A stretch of 64,000 nt of DNA from an uncultured Prevotella sp. (GCA_945787895.1 CALZJQ010000001.1:1-64000); one strand, 5' to 3'; counted from the stretch's first letter, positions 7,906 to 18,848 are shown. Notes: generated by a model from the letters alone, not told the origin. Translations and numbers: made by a program.

Positions 7906-9357
7906 ATGAAACTTAATGACCTCCTAATCAAAGTAGAAGCAAAGAAAATCCTTGGTAATCCCGACTGCGAGGTAAAGGGCATCACCATCGATTCCCGTAA
8001 CGTAGAGGAAGGATTTCTCTTTATCGCAATGAGAGGAACTCAGGTTGACGGGCACAAATATATCCCAAATGCTATAGAACAAGGGGCTGTAGCCATCCTG
8101 TGTGAGACGTTGCCCGAGACTATCGACCAGACTGTCACCTACGTTACAGTCAGCGATTGCGAAGATATAGTAGGTCTTGTGGCGACGGAATACAATGGCA
8201 ACCCGACGTCAAAGCTAAGACTCGTAGGTGTCACAGGTACTAATGGCAAGACTACTATCGCCACCTTGTTATATAATATGTTCCGCAAGATGGGACATAA
8301 ATGCGGACTCATATCTACCGTATGCAACTATGTAGATGGCGAAGCATACCCCACCGACCATACCACACCCGACCCGATAGAGCTTAATGCCTTGCTCGGC
8401 AAGATGGTGGAAGCAGGCTGCGAGTACGCTTTCATGGAATGTTCCAGCCATGCCATCGCACAGAAGAGAATAGGAGGACTGACCTTCGCAGGAGGAATCT
8501 TCACCAATCTTACACGTGATCACCTCGATTACCACAAGACGGTAGAGAACTATCGAGATGCGAAGAAGAAATTCTTTGACGACCTTCCCAAGACGGCATT
8601 TGCCATAACCAATGCTGATGACAGAAACGGAATGGTCATGACACAGAACACCAAAGCCGCTGTCAAGACATATTCTATACGTACCCTCGCTGATTTCCAT
8701 GCAAGAATTATCGAGTGCCACTTTGAAGGTATGTACCTCGAAATCAACGGACAGGAGGTAGGAGTGCAGTTTATCGGAAAGTTCAACGTCAGCAATCTCC
8801 TCGCTGTATATGGTGCAGCTGTCATGCTTGGCAAGAACCCGGAGGAAGTACTCGTAGTCCTCAGCACGCTGAAGAGCGTTGCCGGGCGTCTCGAACCCAT
8901 CCGTTCCTCAGCCGGCGTTACAGCCCTTGTCGATTATGCTCATACTCCTGATGCTCTGGAGAATGTGCTCAATGCCATACATGAAGTCATGGAAGGCAAG
9001 CAAGGACAAGTCATCACCGTATGTGGAGCAGGAGGAAACCGTGACAAAGGCAAACGTCCACTCATGGCGCAGGAGGCTGTCAAGCAGAGTGACCGCGTGA
9101 TAATAACCAGCGACAACCCCCGTTTTGAAGAGCCACAGGCCATCATCGACGATATGCTTGCAGGGCTTGACAAGAAGCAGATGAAGAAGGTGGTAAGCAT
9201 CGTAGATCGTCGTGAAGCAATACGCACTGCCGTCATGATGGCTGACAAAGGTGATGTAATCCTCATTGCAGGCAAGGGACACGAGGACTATCAAGATGTA
9301 AAGGGCGTAAAGCATCATTTCGACGACAGGGAAGAGGTACGCAAAGCCTTCGCATAA
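7906..9357 (+). CDS. murE: UDP-MurNAc-L-Ala-D-Glu:meso-DAP ligase MurE
   Basis: 483 residues from [10 protein letters not shown]; a longer frame begins inside the MITE and is rejected. The cytoplasmic ATP-dependent ligase adds the third amino acid of the stem peptide. The ATP loop reads VTGTNGKTT (about residues 107-115). The DNPR motif near residue 403 is the meso-diaminopimelate recognition motif, so this cell probably makes DAP-type peptidoglycan. HEDYQ lies near the C-terminus. The insertion upstream separates it from ftsI by 285 bp. Confidence 0.95.
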   Translation: MKLNDLLIKVEAKKILGNPDCEVKGITIDSRNVEEGFLFIAMRGTQVDGHKYIPNAIEQGAVAILCETLPETIDQTVTYVTVSDCEDIVGLVATEYNGNPTSKLRLVGVTGTNGKTTIATLLYNMFRKMGHKCGLISTVCNYVDGEAYPTDHTTPDPIELNALLGKMVEAGCEYAFMECSSHAIAQKRIGGLTFAGGIFTNLTRDHLDYHKTVENYRDAKKKFFDDLPKTAFAITNADDRNGMVMTQNTKAAVKTYSIRTLADFHARIIECHFEGMYLEINGQEVGVQFIGKFNVSNLLAVYGAAVMLGKNPEEVLVVLSTLKSVAGRLEPIRSSAGVTALVDYAHTPDALENVLNAIHEVMEGKQGQVITVCGAGGNRDKGKRPLMAQEAVKQSDRVIITSDNPRFEEPQAIIDDMLAGLDKKQMKKVVSIVDRREAIRTAVMMADKGDVILIAGKGHEDYQDVKGVKHHFDDREEVRKAFA

Positions 9358-9372
9358 GCCGCCGATTCGGTA

Positions 9373-9393
9373 TTCTTCGACCTCGTAGAAGAA
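9373..9393. repeat. 21-bp intergenic palindrome, copy 2
   Basis: Imperfect version of the family (TTCTTCGACC on the left, TAGAAGAA on the right), in the 102-bp gap between murE and mraY, followed by an A/C-rich leader to the ATG. Confidence 0.6.
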
Positions 9394-9459
9394 CCCCAAA
9401 CCACACCATCCCCCATACCAAAAGAAGCCTCGCAAGAAAATAATAACAACAATAAAGAA

Positions 9460-10722
9460 ATGCTATACTATCTCTTTAGATTTCTCGAACAATGGAACAT
9501 TCCAGGCTCAGGAATGTGGAGCTACATCTCTTTCCGCTCCATCCTTGCGCTCATAATCTCCCTTGTCATCTCTATATGGTTCGGAGAGTATTTCATCAAG
9601 TGGATGAAGCGCAACAATGCGACAGAGACACAGCGTGACGCAAGCATTGACCCCTACAATGTAGGCAAGAAAGGAGTGCCTACTATGGGAGGTATTATCA
9701 TCCTTGTTGCTACGATAGTGCCATGCTTGCTCTTCGGAAGACTGCGCAATATCTACATGATACTGATGCTTGTCACCACAGTATGGCTTGGAGCTATAGG
9801 CTTTGCTGACGACTATATCAAGATGAAGAAGACCAAGGATGGGCTTCGTCCTATATATAAACTATTCGGGCAGGCGGCTCTCGGACTCATCGTGGGACTC
9901 ACACTGTGGGCAAGTCCTGATGCTGTAGTGCATGAAAATATCTCAAGAGAAAAGCAGGGTACAGAGATTATCGTACACAAGAGTGAACCAGTCAAATCCA
10001 CCATCACCACGATACCCTTCGTAAAGCACAACAATCTCGATTATTCCAACATCTTCTCCTGGCTTGGACAGTACAAGAGTGCAGCGACATGGATTTTCTT
10101 CGTACTCCTTACCACATTCATCGTGATGGCTGTAAGCAACGGAAGTAACCTCAATGACGGAATGGACGGAATGTGTGCAGGCAACTCTGCCATAATATGC
10201 GTTGCGCTCGGAATACTGGCTTATGTCTCCAGTCACATGGTCTATGCCTCGTATTTCGACATCATGTATATCCCAGAGTCGCAGGAGCTCGTCATCTTCC
10301 TTTCCGCTTTCGTCGGTGCGCTCATAGGCTTCCTTTGGTATAACGCATACCCGGCGCAAGTCTTTATGGGAGATACAGGTTCCCTTGCCATCGGTGGTAT
10401 CATCGCTGTCACCGCCATCATCATCCACAAGGAACTCCTTATTCCTCTTCTCTGCTTCATCTTCTTCATGGAAAGCCTAAGCGTCATGATACAGATGCAG
10501 GTAGCAAAATATGGAAATAAGCGAGGAAAGAAGATAAGATTCTTCAAGCGGGCACCAATACATGATACATTCAGAGTCAAGCCCGACCAACTCATTCCTG
10601 ATGCTCACTATATCCTCAAGTGGCCAAAAGGATGCTGGTTGGAGTCAAAGATTACGACACGATTCTGGATTATCACCATCCTCTTGGCTTCTCTTGCCAT
10701 CATTACCTTGAAGATAAGGTAA
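9460..10722 (+). CDS. mraY: Phospho-MurNAc-pentapeptide transferase MraY
   Basis: 420 residues, about ten membrane segments. It transfers phospho-MurNAc-pentapeptide to undecaprenyl phosphate, giving lipid I. Conserved marks are GVPTMGGI near residue 70, FADDYIK near 110, the NGSNLNDGMDGM loop near 227-238 with catalytic acidic residues, and the HDTFR-like APIHDTF segment near 368. The region 165-205, carrying soluble residues (REKQGTEIIVHKSEP), is an extracytoplasmic or loop insertion common in Bacteroidetes MraY. Confidence 0.95.
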   Translation: MLYYLFRFLEQWNIPGSGMWSYISFRSILALIISLVISIWFGEYFIKWMKRNNATETQRDASIDPYNVGKKGVPTMGGIIILVATIVPCLLFGRLRNIYMILMLVTTVWLGAIGFADDYIKMKKTKDGLRPIYKLFGQAALGLIVGLTLWASPDAVVHENISREKQGTEIIVHKSEPVKSTITTIPFVKHNNLDYSNIFSWLGQYKSAATWIFFVLLTTFIVMAVSNGSNLNDGMDGMCAGNSAIICVALGILAYVSSHMVYASYFDIMYIPESQELVIFLSAFVGALIGFLWYNAYPAQVFMGDTGSLAIGGIIAVTAIIIHKELLIPLLCFIFFMESLSVMIQMQVAKYGNKRGKKIRFFKRAPIHDTFRVKPDQLIPDAHYILKWPKGCWLESKITTRFWIITILLASLAIITLKIR

Positions 10723-10745
10723 CTTATGTGTTGCGATGGCTGGTA

Positions 10746-10766
10746 TTCTTCGACCACATAGAAGAA
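10746..10766. repeat. 21-bp intergenic palindrome, copy 3
   Basis: TTCTTCGACC left arm with a degenerate right arm ending GAAGAA, in the gap between mraY and murD. Confidence 0.6.
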
Positions 10767-10820
10767 CACAAGATGCACAAAGGAATGAAACCTACAACCA
10801 CAAAATGAAAAGAAACGACA

Positions 10821-12158
10821 ATGAAAATAGCAATCTTAGGAGCTGGAGAGAGCGGAGTAGGAACGGCAATACTTGCCAAGAAACAAGGCTATGACGTCTT
10901 TGTATCTGACATGGGCACTGTAAAGGAGAAGTACAGACAACGACTTGACGAATGCCAGATACGATGGGAGGAAGGCAAGCACACCGAGGAAGAGATATTG
11001 TCAGCCAATGAAGTAGTGAAAAGCCCCGGCATTCCTGACAATGCGCCAATGGTGGAAAAAATCAATGCAAGGCGGATTCCTATACTCAGCGAACTCGAGT
11101 TTGCATCAAGATACAGCAAGGGAAAGACCATTTGCATCACAGGAAGCAATGGAAAAACAACCACCACGACCCTCATCTACTACATCATGCAGAAGGCAGG
11201 ATTGGATGTCGGTCTCGCTGGCAACATAGGAAGAAGCTACGCTCTGCAGGTTGCAGAAGGCGACCATGAGTGGTATGTGCTGGAGATTAGCTCGTTCCAG
11301 CTTGACAACATGTACGATTTCAGGGCTGACATAAGTGTATTGATGAATATTACCCCCGATCATCTCGACCGCTACGGACTGGCAGAGGAAGGAGAGGAGA
11401 CGGCTATGCAGAACTATACCGACTCCAAGATGCGCATCATACAGAACCAGACACCTGACCAGAGCTTCGTCTATTGGGCGCAGGATGACCACATCATAGA
11501 GGAATTGTCAAAGCGACAGCAGGGATATGCACCACAGCCGACACCCACTTCAAGACCAGCAAAACCAGGGCATCCTTCGCTTTTAGGCTTTGATGACAGC
11601 GATTTCGAACGCTACTCTCTGTCTTTCACCCAGATGGGACAGCACAACAAGCGAAATGCTCTCGCTGCCTATCTCGCCACGATGCAGGCAGGCATTGACG
11701 AGAATATCATACGCCAGTGTCTCGATACCTTCCCGGGAGTGGAACACAGACTGGAGAGAGTGGAGGAAAAAGACGGAGTATTATACATCAATGACTCAAA
11801 GGCTACAAACGTAGATGCCTGCAAGGTAGCTCTTGAAGCAATGGACAGACCTACCATTCTCATCGTAGGAGGAAAGGACAAAGGCAATGACTACTCTACG
11901 ATACACGACCTCGTGGCTGAGAAATGCGCAGGTATCGTATATCTCGGAGCTGATAACAGCAAACTGCATGCTGCCTTCGACGACCTCGATATGCCAAAGG
12001 CTGATACGCATTCCATGCAGGATTGTGTCAGAGCCTGCCACGAAATGGCAAAGCAAGGCGACGTAGTATTGCTCAGTCCGTGTTGTGCCAGCTTCGACCT
12101 CTTTAAGAATATGGAGCAAAGAGGCGAACTGTTCCGTGAGAATGTCAAGGCTCTATAA
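10821..12158 (+). CDS. murD: UDP-MurNAc-L-Ala:D-Glu ligase MurD
   Basis: 445 residues. It adds D-glutamate to UDP-MurNAc-L-alanine in the cytoplasm. The N-terminal Rossmann part starts MKIAILGAGESGVG, the ATP loop ITGSNGKTTTT is near residue 112, NITPDHLDRY near 178, and GVEHRLERV with YINDSKATN near 312-333 marks the C-terminal domain. Length and order are normal for the family. Confidence 0.95.
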   Translation: MKIAILGAGESGVGTAILAKKQGYDVFVSDMGTVKEKYRQRLDECQIRWEEGKHTEEEILSANEVVKSPGIPDNAPMVEKINARRIPILSELEFASRYSKGKTICITGSNGKTTTTTLIYYIMQKAGLDVGLAGNIGRSYALQVAEGDHEWYVLEISSFQLDNMYDFRADISVLMNITPDHLDRYGLAEEGEETAMQNYTDSKMRIIQNQTPDQSFVYWAQDDHIIEELSKRQQGYAPQPTPTSRPAKPGHPSLLGFDDSDFERYSLSFTQMGQHNKRNALAAYLATMQAGIDENIIRQCLDTFPGVEHRLERVEEKDGVLYINDSKATNVDACKVALEAMDRPTILIVGGKDKGNDYSTIHDLVAEKCAGIVYLGADNSKLHAAFDDLDMPKADTHSMQDCVRACHEMAKQGDVVLLSPCCASFDLFKNMEQRGELFRENVKAL

Positions 12159-12254
12159 CCTGCAGGATAGTCATTCTTATTTACGAAAGAAGGGTGGCAG
12201 AGGTTACAACAGCAAGTGAAAACGATTAGTAATCAAACAGAAAGGAAATCGACC

Positions 12255-13598
12255 ATGGGATTTTTATCCAAACTGCAATTGATAAAGGGCGACAAAGTGA
12301 TATGGATTATCTTCCTATTGCTTTGCGTTATCAGTATCGTGGAGGTCTATTCTTCTTCATCCAGCCTTGGATATAAGACAGGAAACTATTGGTTTGCGGC
12401 TTTCAAGCATACTGCTTTGCTTGGTGTGGGCATATTTTTGATGGTGGTCCTGCTGCATGTCAAGTGCCGATATTTCAAGCTACTCACTCCAGTGCTCTCC
12501 CTCATAGCCTTGCCAATGCTTATCTTTGTCCTCTTCTTCGGTGTCTCGGAGAATGACGCTTCACGATGGATTGACCTCGGATTGTTCAAACTTCAGCCCT
12601 CGGAGGTAGGAAAGGCTGCAATGGTTTTCGTCACGGCGCAGATATTAAGTGCTATGCAGACAAAGGAAGGAGTGGCACCCAACACTATGAAATACGTCCT
12701 TACTGCTGCGGCTTGCTTCATACTTCCTGTCGCTCCGGAGAACCTTTCTACGGCAGCAATGATGTGTGTCGTAGTCTTCTTAATGATGTTTGTCGGACGA
12801 GTACCGTTGCGACAACTTGGCTATCTCTTCTCGGTCGTGGTCATCTTTCTCATCTTTGTTGTCGGAATGGTGTTCCTCGTAGGAGACACTACCACCCCAG
12901 AGGAAGAGAAAGCAAGGGAAAGCATGCACCTCACAGAGCTGTCTGCAACGCCAGAACTACAGGGACTTGACATTTCTGCCATACCCGAGTCACACTTGAA
13001 GAAATATGAGAAAAAGGAGGAGGTCTCCAAACTCGACAAACTGACCCACCGCTTCGGAACGTGGAAACGCAGGATGCTTGAGTTCTTTGATGACAAGGAA
13101 GTGGCATCAAGCGAATATGACCTCGACAAGAATAGGCAGAAAGGGTATGCCAACGTGGCGATAGCAACGTCGAATATTGTAGGAAAAGGACCAGGAAACT
13201 CCGTACAACGTGATTTCCTACCGCAGGCTTATTCCGACTTTATCTACGCTATCATCATTGAAGAGTTTGGCATCTTTGGAGCTTTCTTTGTCGCAATGCT
13301 TTATATCATACTGCTTTACCGCACAAATCATATAGCAAAGAACTGCAAAAACCCTTTCCCCGCATACCTCGCTATGGGACTTGCCTTGCTCATCGTCATG
13401 CAGGCACTCATCAATATGTGTGTCGCTGTAGGATTGTTACCCGTCACAGGACAACCATTGCCACTGATAAGCAGAGGAGGTTCTTCATCGGTCATCAATT
13501 GTATGTACATCGGTATCATCCTCAGCATAAGCAGAACGGCTGCCAAGAGAGATACTCCTGTCAGGGAAAACGTAGAGATGCAGTTGGCAAGGGCATAG
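12255..13598 (+). CDS. ftsW: Septal glycan polymerase FtsW (SEDS)
   Basis: 447 residues from MGFLSKLQLI; a frame open 13 codons further upstream lacks support. It is a multi-spanning SEDS protein that polymerises lipid II at the septum with the FtsI enzyme. Conserved marks are DASRWIDLG, QPSEVGKAA, SDFIYAIIIEEFG and PLPLISRGGSS. A charged loop of roughly 90 residues (EEEKARESMHLTE onward) sits before the YANVAIATSN segment. It matches the large extracytoplasmic loop, which is long in Bacteroidetes. Confidence 0.93.
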   Translation: MGFLSKLQLIKGDKVIWIIFLLLCVISIVEVYSSSSSLGYKTGNYWFAAFKHTALLGVGIFLMVVLLHVKCRYFKLLTPVLSLIALPMLIFVLFFGVSENDASRWIDLGLFKLQPSEVGKAAMVFVTAQILSAMQTKEGVAPNTMKYVLTAAACFILPVAPENLSTAAMMCVVVFLMMFVGRVPLRQLGYLFSVVVIFLIFVVGMVFLVGDTTTPEEEKARESMHLTELSATPELQGLDISAIPESHLKKYEKKEEVSKLDKLTHRFGTWKRRMLEFFDDKEVASSEYDLDKNRQKGYANVAIATSNIVGKGPGNSVQRDFLPQAYSDFIYAIIIEEFGIFGAFFVAMLYIILLYRTNHIAKNCKNPFPAYLAMGLALLIVMQALINMCVAVGLLPVTGQPLPLISRGGSSSVINCMYIGIILSISRTAAKRDTPVRENVEMQLARA

Positions 13599-13713
13599 CA
13601 TTCACGATGCAATACAGCTGACATCATAGGCAGCAGTAGCATCATCAGTGCAACACGACCAGAACGAAGTGGACCAACCCACAAGAAAACAAACAGAAAA
13701 GAAGGAAAACATC

Positions 13714-14835
13714 ATGAATAAGGAACTCAGAGTCATAGTCAGTGGAGGTGGCACAGGAGGACATATTTTTCCTGCCGTATCTATTGCGAATGCCATCAAA
13801 TCACTACGCCCCGATGCAAAGATAAAGTTTGTCGGAGCTAAGGGAAGGATGGAAATGGAGAAAGTGCCTGCTGCAGGATACGAGATAGTGGGGCTGCCAG
13901 TACGTGGACTTATCCGCCCTTTGTGGAGTCCCAAGAATATTGGAGTGATGATTGACTTCCTGAAAAGTCGCTCGCTCGTGAAGAGTATCATAAAGGAGTT
14001 TAAGCCCAATGTGGCGGTAGGAGTAGGAGGTTATGCCTCTGCACCAACGCTTAACGCTGCTTATAGCATGGGAATACCTTGCCTTATTCAGGAGCAAAAC
14101 TCGTATGCAGGAGTGACCAACAAGTCGCTTGCCAGGAAAGCAAAGAAGATATGCGTGGCATACGATGGCATGGAGCGTTTCTTCCCAGAAGAACGTATAG
14201 TAAAGACAGGAAACCCCGTAAGGCAGGCTCTCCTTGATAATACCATGACAAAGGGGCAGGCAAGACAGGCTATGGGGATTGAAGCCGAAAGACCCACAAT
14301 ACTCGTCATAGGAGGATCGCTCGGAGCACGCACCATTAATGAGTCAATAGCCGCAGGAATAGAGCGTTTTGAAAAGGCTGGAATACAGGTGATATGGCAG
14401 ACAGGAAACTACTATGCAGAGGAATGTCAGCGCATAGCAAAGGAAAAGAATGCTGTATTAGTAAGACCGCAGGCCTTTATCTCTGACATGGCAACAGCTT
14501 ATCGTGCCGCAGACATCGTCATAAGCAGGGCAGGAGCCAGTTCTATCAGTGAGCTATGTATTCTTGCTAAGGCTTCAATACTCGTGCCCTCACCCAATGT
14601 TGCCGAAGACCATCAGACAAAGAATGCACGAGCTCTCTCGGACAAAGACGCTGCTCTGTTCGTGGCTGACAAGGAGGCACGCGAGAAACTCGTGGATACG
14701 GCTATCTCCTTGATACGTGATAACGCAAAAATTGCTGACATGGAGAAGAAAGTATATCAGCTTGCATACCGCAACAGCGCAGAGGTTATTGCCAAGGAAG
14801 TAATTCTTCTTGCAGAGAAATCAGGTGAGGAGTAA
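13714..14835 (+). CDS. murG: Lipid II-forming GlcNAc transferase MurG
   Basis: 373 residues from MNKELRVIVSGGG; a longer frame to 13648 reads through a polar non-conserved leader and is rejected. The membrane-associated GT28 enzyme transfers GlcNAc from UDP-GlcNAc to lipid I. SGGGTGGHIFPA at residues 8-19 and the QEQNSYAG and VIGGSLGAR segments are diagnostic, as is SRAGASSISEL near 270 in the UDP-GlcNAc site. Confidence 0.95.
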   Translation: MNKELRVIVSGGGTGGHIFPAVSIANAIKSLRPDAKIKFVGAKGRMEMEKVPAAGYEIVGLPVRGLIRPLWSPKNIGVMIDFLKSRSLVKSIIKEFKPNVAVGVGGYASAPTLNAAYSMGIPCLIQEQNSYAGVTNKSLARKAKKICVAYDGMERFFPEERIVKTGNPVRQALLDNTMTKGQARQAMGIEAERPTILVIGGSLGARTINESIAAGIERFEKAGIQVIWQTGNYYAEECQRIAKEKNAVLVRPQAFISDMATAYRAADIVISRAGASSISELCILAKASILVPSPNVAEDHQTKNARALSDKDAALFVADKEAREKLVDTAISLIRDNAKIADMEKKVYQLAYRNSAEVIAKEVILLAEKSGEE

Positions 14836-14895
14836 CACGACAATTAGGCTTCATCACATATCATACTACGACAATCATACATATTACCCAAACCA

Positions 14896-16272
14896 ATGGA
14901 TCAGAAGAAACTCAAATCAGTATATTTCGTAGGGGCTGGCGGCATAGGAATGTCTGCCATAGCACGCTACTTTATCAGAAAAGGGCTTGTCGTAGCAGGC
15001 TATGACAAGACTCCGTCTGCACTGACTAAGCAGCTCGAAAAGGAGGGTATGCTCTTACATTATGAGGAGAATGTAGATGAGATACCCCAGGCTTGCAGGG
15101 ATAAAGAGCGGTGTCTCGTCATTTATACTCCTGCCATTCCTGAAGAACATGCAGAGTTGCAGTTCTTCCGCAACGCAGGTTTCGAGATACAAAAACGGGC
15201 GCAGGTGCTCGGTACACTGACGCAATCCCACAAAGGACTATGCTTCGCCGGTACTCATGGAAAGACGACTACTTCAACGATGTGCGCACATATCATGCAC
15301 CAAAGCACCCCTGACTGCAACGCTTTCCTCGGAGGAATATCCAAGAACTATGGCACTAACTACATTCTCTCCGATGATTCTGACTACGTAGTGATAGAAG
15401 CAGATGAGTTTGACCGCTCTTTCCATTGGTTGAGACCATGGATGTCTGTCATAACAGCCACCGACCCAGACCACCTTGATATATATGGTACGAAAGAGGC
15501 TTACCTCGAATCATTCACGCATTACTCGTCATTGATACAACCAGGGGGAGCACTCATCATACATAAGGGACTGGAGATGCAGCCCGATGTGCAGGAAGGA
15601 GTCACCATATATACATATTCTGTAGAAGAAGGAGATTTCCATGCAGAAAATATCAAGATAGAGAACGGAGAGATTACCTTCGACTTCATATCGCCAGTGG
15701 AGAACGTCATAGGTGTAAGTCTCGGACAACCGGTGCCTATCAATATTGACAATGGTATCGCTGCAATGGCAATGGCTCAGCTGAATGGATGTTCTGCAGA
15801 AGAATTGAAGTATGGAATGATGACATATAAGGGCGTGGACAGACGATTTGATTTCCGCATACGCAATGACAAGCACGTCCTGCTATCTGACTATGCCCAT
15901 CATCCGAAAGAGATATATCAAAGTGCGAAAAGCCTAAAAGAGGTCTATCGTGACAGGCATATCACAGCAATCTTCCAGCCGCATCTATATACTCGGACAC
16001 GAGATTTCTACAAAGACTTCGCTGATGCCCTCTCACAGCTCGACGAGGTAATACTTACAGAAATATATCCTGCGCGGGAATTGCCAATAGAGGGCGTCAC
16101 ATCGCAACTCATATATGACAACCTCCGCCCAGGTATAGAGAAGAGTATGATAGAGAAAAAGGACGTCTTAGACCTCATAAAGCAAAGGGATTTCGATGTC
16201 CTCGTAATACTCGGAGCGGGCGACCTCGACAACTATATGCAGGACATAACCTCTGTCATCGAGAAAAAATAA
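14896..16272 (+). CDS. murC: UDP-MurNAc:L-Ala ligase MurC
   Basis: 458 residues. It adds L-alanine to UDP-MurNAc, the first stem-peptide step. FVGAGGIGMSAIARY at residues 10-24 binds the nucleotide sugar, FAGTHGKTTT near 117 is the ATP loop, and DYAHHPKEI near 330 lies in the C-terminal domain. Order murG-murC-ftsQ is as usual in Bacteroidetes. Confidence 0.95.
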   Translation: MDQKKLKSVYFVGAGGIGMSAIARYFIRKGLVVAGYDKTPSALTKQLEKEGMLLHYEENVDEIPQACRDKERCLVIYTPAIPEEHAELQFFRNAGFEIQKRAQVLGTLTQSHKGLCFAGTHGKTTTSTMCAHIMHQSTPDCNAFLGGISKNYGTNYILSDDSDYVVIEADEFDRSFHWLRPWMSVITATDPDHLDIYGTKEAYLESFTHYSSLIQPGGALIIHKGLEMQPDVQEGVTIYTYSVEEGDFHAENIKIENGEITFDFISPVENVIGVSLGQPVPINIDNGIAAMAMAQLNGCSAEELKYGMMTYKGVDRRFDFRIRNDKHVLLSDYAHHPKEIYQSAKSLKEVYRDRHITAIFQPHLYTRTRDFYKDFADALSQLDEVILTEIYPARELPIEGVTSQLIYDNLRPGIEKSMIEKKDVLDLIKQRDFDVLVILGAGDLDNYMQDITSVIEKK

Positions 16273-16337
16273 TCCTTCTCCTTTCATAATATAAACCTCT
16301 CATTCCAAGACAACACTCTCTCTGAACGCATATTCTT

Positions 16338-17393
16338 ATGAGAATAAACTGGAAATACTGTCTCTTAGTCATCGTAGATATTTGCATTTTTATCTACATC
16401 GGATTCGCTATGGTCTCATGGAACAAGCCCGATGAGACTAAGAAACTGTGTACAAGAGTAGAAATAAATATCGAAGATGAGAATGAGAATGGTTTCCTAA
16501 AGACTGCTGAGATAAAGCAACTACTGGAATCACGCTCTATCTATCCTCTGTCAAAGAAGATTACGGACATCAATACCCGACATATTGAGGACGTACTGCT
16601 CAAGACTCCATTTGTCAAGACAGCAGAATGTTGGATTTCTACAGAGGGGTTCGTCTATATTTCCATGACTCAAAGGACACCGATAATGAGGGTAAAGGCT
16701 GATAATGGGGAGGATTATTACATAGATGATAATGGAGGAGTCATGCCAAACTCGCAATATACATCAGATATGATTATCGTAACGGGTAAGGTAAACCGTG
16801 CCTTTGCGTGCAAATACCTCAGTCTTATGGCAAAAGAGATAATGCAGAATGACCTTTGGCGAAATCAGATCGAACAAATAAATGTGCTCGAAGATAATAC
16901 AATAGAGATTATTCCACGTGTCGGTGACCATATTATAAATATAGGAGAACTGCCCAGAAGCGAAAGAACTGAACGCAGGCAGGAACTCGTCACACAATAC
17001 ATCGACAACCAACTCCATCGTATTGAGTTCTTCTATCGATATGGTCTCAAGGAAGCAGGGTGGAATAAATACTCGTATATCTCATTAGAATATGCTAATC
17101 AGGTCATCTGTACTCGTAGGGAATTGGATAAACATGAACGTCCTATACCTGTTGCGGTAAAGAAACAGGACTCGGAGACAACTCAGGACTCACCTGCTTC
17201 TGCTGAAGAAAAGAAAGAGCAGACAGACAAAAAACAGGAGAAGAAACAGGAGAGTGTTACCGAGAAAAAGCAGGAAACTACTACCGAAAAGAAGCAGGAA
17301 AAAAAGGTGCAATCCTCCAAAAGTACTGTTGTCAGTAGCAAAAACACTGGTACCAAGACAGGGAATTCTACAAAAAACAAGACAAAACAATAA
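16338..17393 (+). CDS. ftsQ: FtsQ/DivIB-type division protein with charged C-terminal tail
   Basis: 351 residues. One N-terminal membrane segment (about 8-27) is followed by a periplasmic POTRA-like region (about 45-115; FVKTAECWIS near 92) and the FtsQ beta domain (to about 255). The last ~85 residues are almost entirely Lys, Glu, Gln, Ser and Thr (KKQEKKQESVTEKK), disordered and outside the conserved domain. The role is division scaffold between FtsA/FtsZ and the synthase. Sequence identity in this family is low, so position between murC and ftsA is important evidence. Confidence 0.85.
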   Translation: MRINWKYCLLVIVDICIFIYIGFAMVSWNKPDETKKLCTRVEINIEDENENGFLKTAEIKQLLESRSIYPLSKKITDINTRHIEDVLLKTPFVKTAECWISTEGFVYISMTQRTPIMRVKADNGEDYYIDDNGGVMPNSQYTSDMIIVTGKVNRAFACKYLSLMAKEIMQNDLWRNQIEQINVLEDNTIEIIPRVGDHIINIGELPRSERTERRQELVTQYIDNQLHRIEFFYRYGLKEAGWNKYSYISLEYANQVICTRRELDKHERPIPVAVKKQDSETTQDSPASAEEKKEQTDKKQEKKQESVTEKKQETTTEKKQEKKVQSSKSTVVSSKNTGTKTGNSTKNKTKQ

Positions 17394-17408
17394 TTATCGG
17401 ATCAGTAT

Positions 17409-18848
17409 ATGCCTTCAAAGAATTTTATCGTAGCCATCGAACTTGGCTCCACAAAGATTACGGGAGTTGCCGGACAAAAGAACCATGACGGCAGTTTTAC
17501 TGTCAATGCAGTAGTAAGAGAGGACTCTACATCGTGCATCCGAAAGGGTGTAGTCTATAACGCTGACAAGACAGTGCAGTGTATCACAAATGTCATCTCA
17601 AGACTAAAGACCGCTATGAAGACAGAGATAGCTCAGGTCTATGTCGGCGTAGGGGGACAGTCCATTCACTCTGTACGTAATGTTATGGTCAGAGACCTTG
17701 CTGAGCCCGCTATTGTTTCTACCGATATGGTCAACGAACTCATGGACTCCAACCGTGCAATGCAGTACAAGGACTTTGAGATCGTAGATTTCGTAGCCCA
17801 TGAATATAAGGTGGATAACCAGTATCAACTGGAGCCAGTAGGAATAGAATGCACGCATTTGGAGGGTAATTTCCTAAATATCCTGCAAAGGAAGAAATAT
17901 TACCATAGTCTGAACAACTGCTTCGACCGTGCAGGAGTGAAGATAGCAGAGATGTATCTCGCCCCTATTGCTCTCGCTGACGGTGTGCTCACTGATGCAG
18001 AAAAGCGTTCTGGATGTATGCTTGTCGATATGGGAGCAGAGACTACCACGGTGCTTGTCTTCAACAAGAATATACTGCGTCATCTTGCTGTCATTCCGCT
18101 TGGAGGCAATAACATCACTAAGGACATCGCTTATCTCCAGATGGAAGAGGCTGATGCAGAGATGATGAAGCTGCGGCACGCTTCGGCATATACAGAGAAC
18201 AATGAGATTGATGCGTCATTGTCTTATAATATCGACAATGAAAGAAAGGTAGAGAGCCGCAAATTCATAGAGTTGGTAGAAGGACGTGTGCAGGAAATCG
18301 TGCAGAATGCCTGGCATCAAGTGCCGGAGGAACTCACTGACAAGCTCGTGGCGGGCATCATCCTTACGGGAGGTGCAAGCAATATGAAGAATATGGACGT
18401 AGCTTTCCGCAATCATACGCATATCTCCAAGGTGCGTATTGCCAAGAGTGTCAACTTTAAGGTGCATTCTTCCAACAGCGAGATTTCCTCGTCAAATGGC
18501 ACTATGAACACTATTCTCAGTCTCCTTGCCAAGGGTGAAATCAACTGTGCCGGCTCGGATGTTATGGCACAGAAGAATATATTTGAAGAAACAGCAACCT
18601 CTACCACAGTAGAAGAGCAGCCCAAAGCCATCAAATCAACGGAGGAACAACCTGGTACTGGTAAGGTAAAGACTCCTACAGAGAAAGCAAAAGAGGAGGA
18701 AGAACGACGTGCTGCCGAGGAAGCTCGCCGCCAACAGGAGGAAGAAGAGCGTAAGGCTGCTGAGGAAGAGAAGAAGGAAAAGAAACCTGGAGTGAAGACA
18801 AAGTTCATAAATTGGATGAAAACTTTCATCGTTGCTGACGAGGAATAA
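17409..18848 (+). CDS. ftsA: Division actin-like protein FtsA
   Basis: 479 residues. IALELGSTKITG-like start (residues 8-18), SHS2 insertion with QVYVGVGGQSIHSV near 77, MLVDMGAETTTV near 205 (phosphate 2) and GIILTGGASNMKN near 317 (adenosine loop). Residues from about 395 on form an extended Glu/Ala/Arg/Lys-rich helix (EEERRAAEEARRQQ), and the end (KFINWMKTFIVADEE) is an amphipathic membrane-targeting helix. It tethers FtsZ to the membrane. Confidence 0.93.
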   Translation: MPSKNFIVAIELGSTKITGVAGQKNHDGSFTVNAVVREDSTSCIRKGVVYNADKTVQCITNVISRLKTAMKTEIAQVYVGVGGQSIHSVRNVMVRDLAEPAIVSTDMVNELMDSNRAMQYKDFEIVDFVAHEYKVDNQYQLEPVGIECTHLEGNFLNILQRKKYYHSLNNCFDRAGVKIAEMYLAPIALADGVLTDAEKRSGCMLVDMGAETTTVLVFNKNILRHLAVIPLGGNNITKDIAYLQMEEADAEMMKLRHASAYTENNEIDASLSYNIDNERKVESRKFIELVEGRVQEIVQNAWHQVPEELTDKLVAGIILTGGASNMKNMDVAFRNHTHISKVRIAKSVNFKVHSSNSEISSSNGTMNTILSLLAKGEINCAGSDVMAQKNIFEETATSTTVEEQPKAIKSTEEQPGTGKVKTPTEKAKEEEERRAAEEARRQQEEEERKAAEEEKKEKKPGVKTKFINWMKTFIVADEE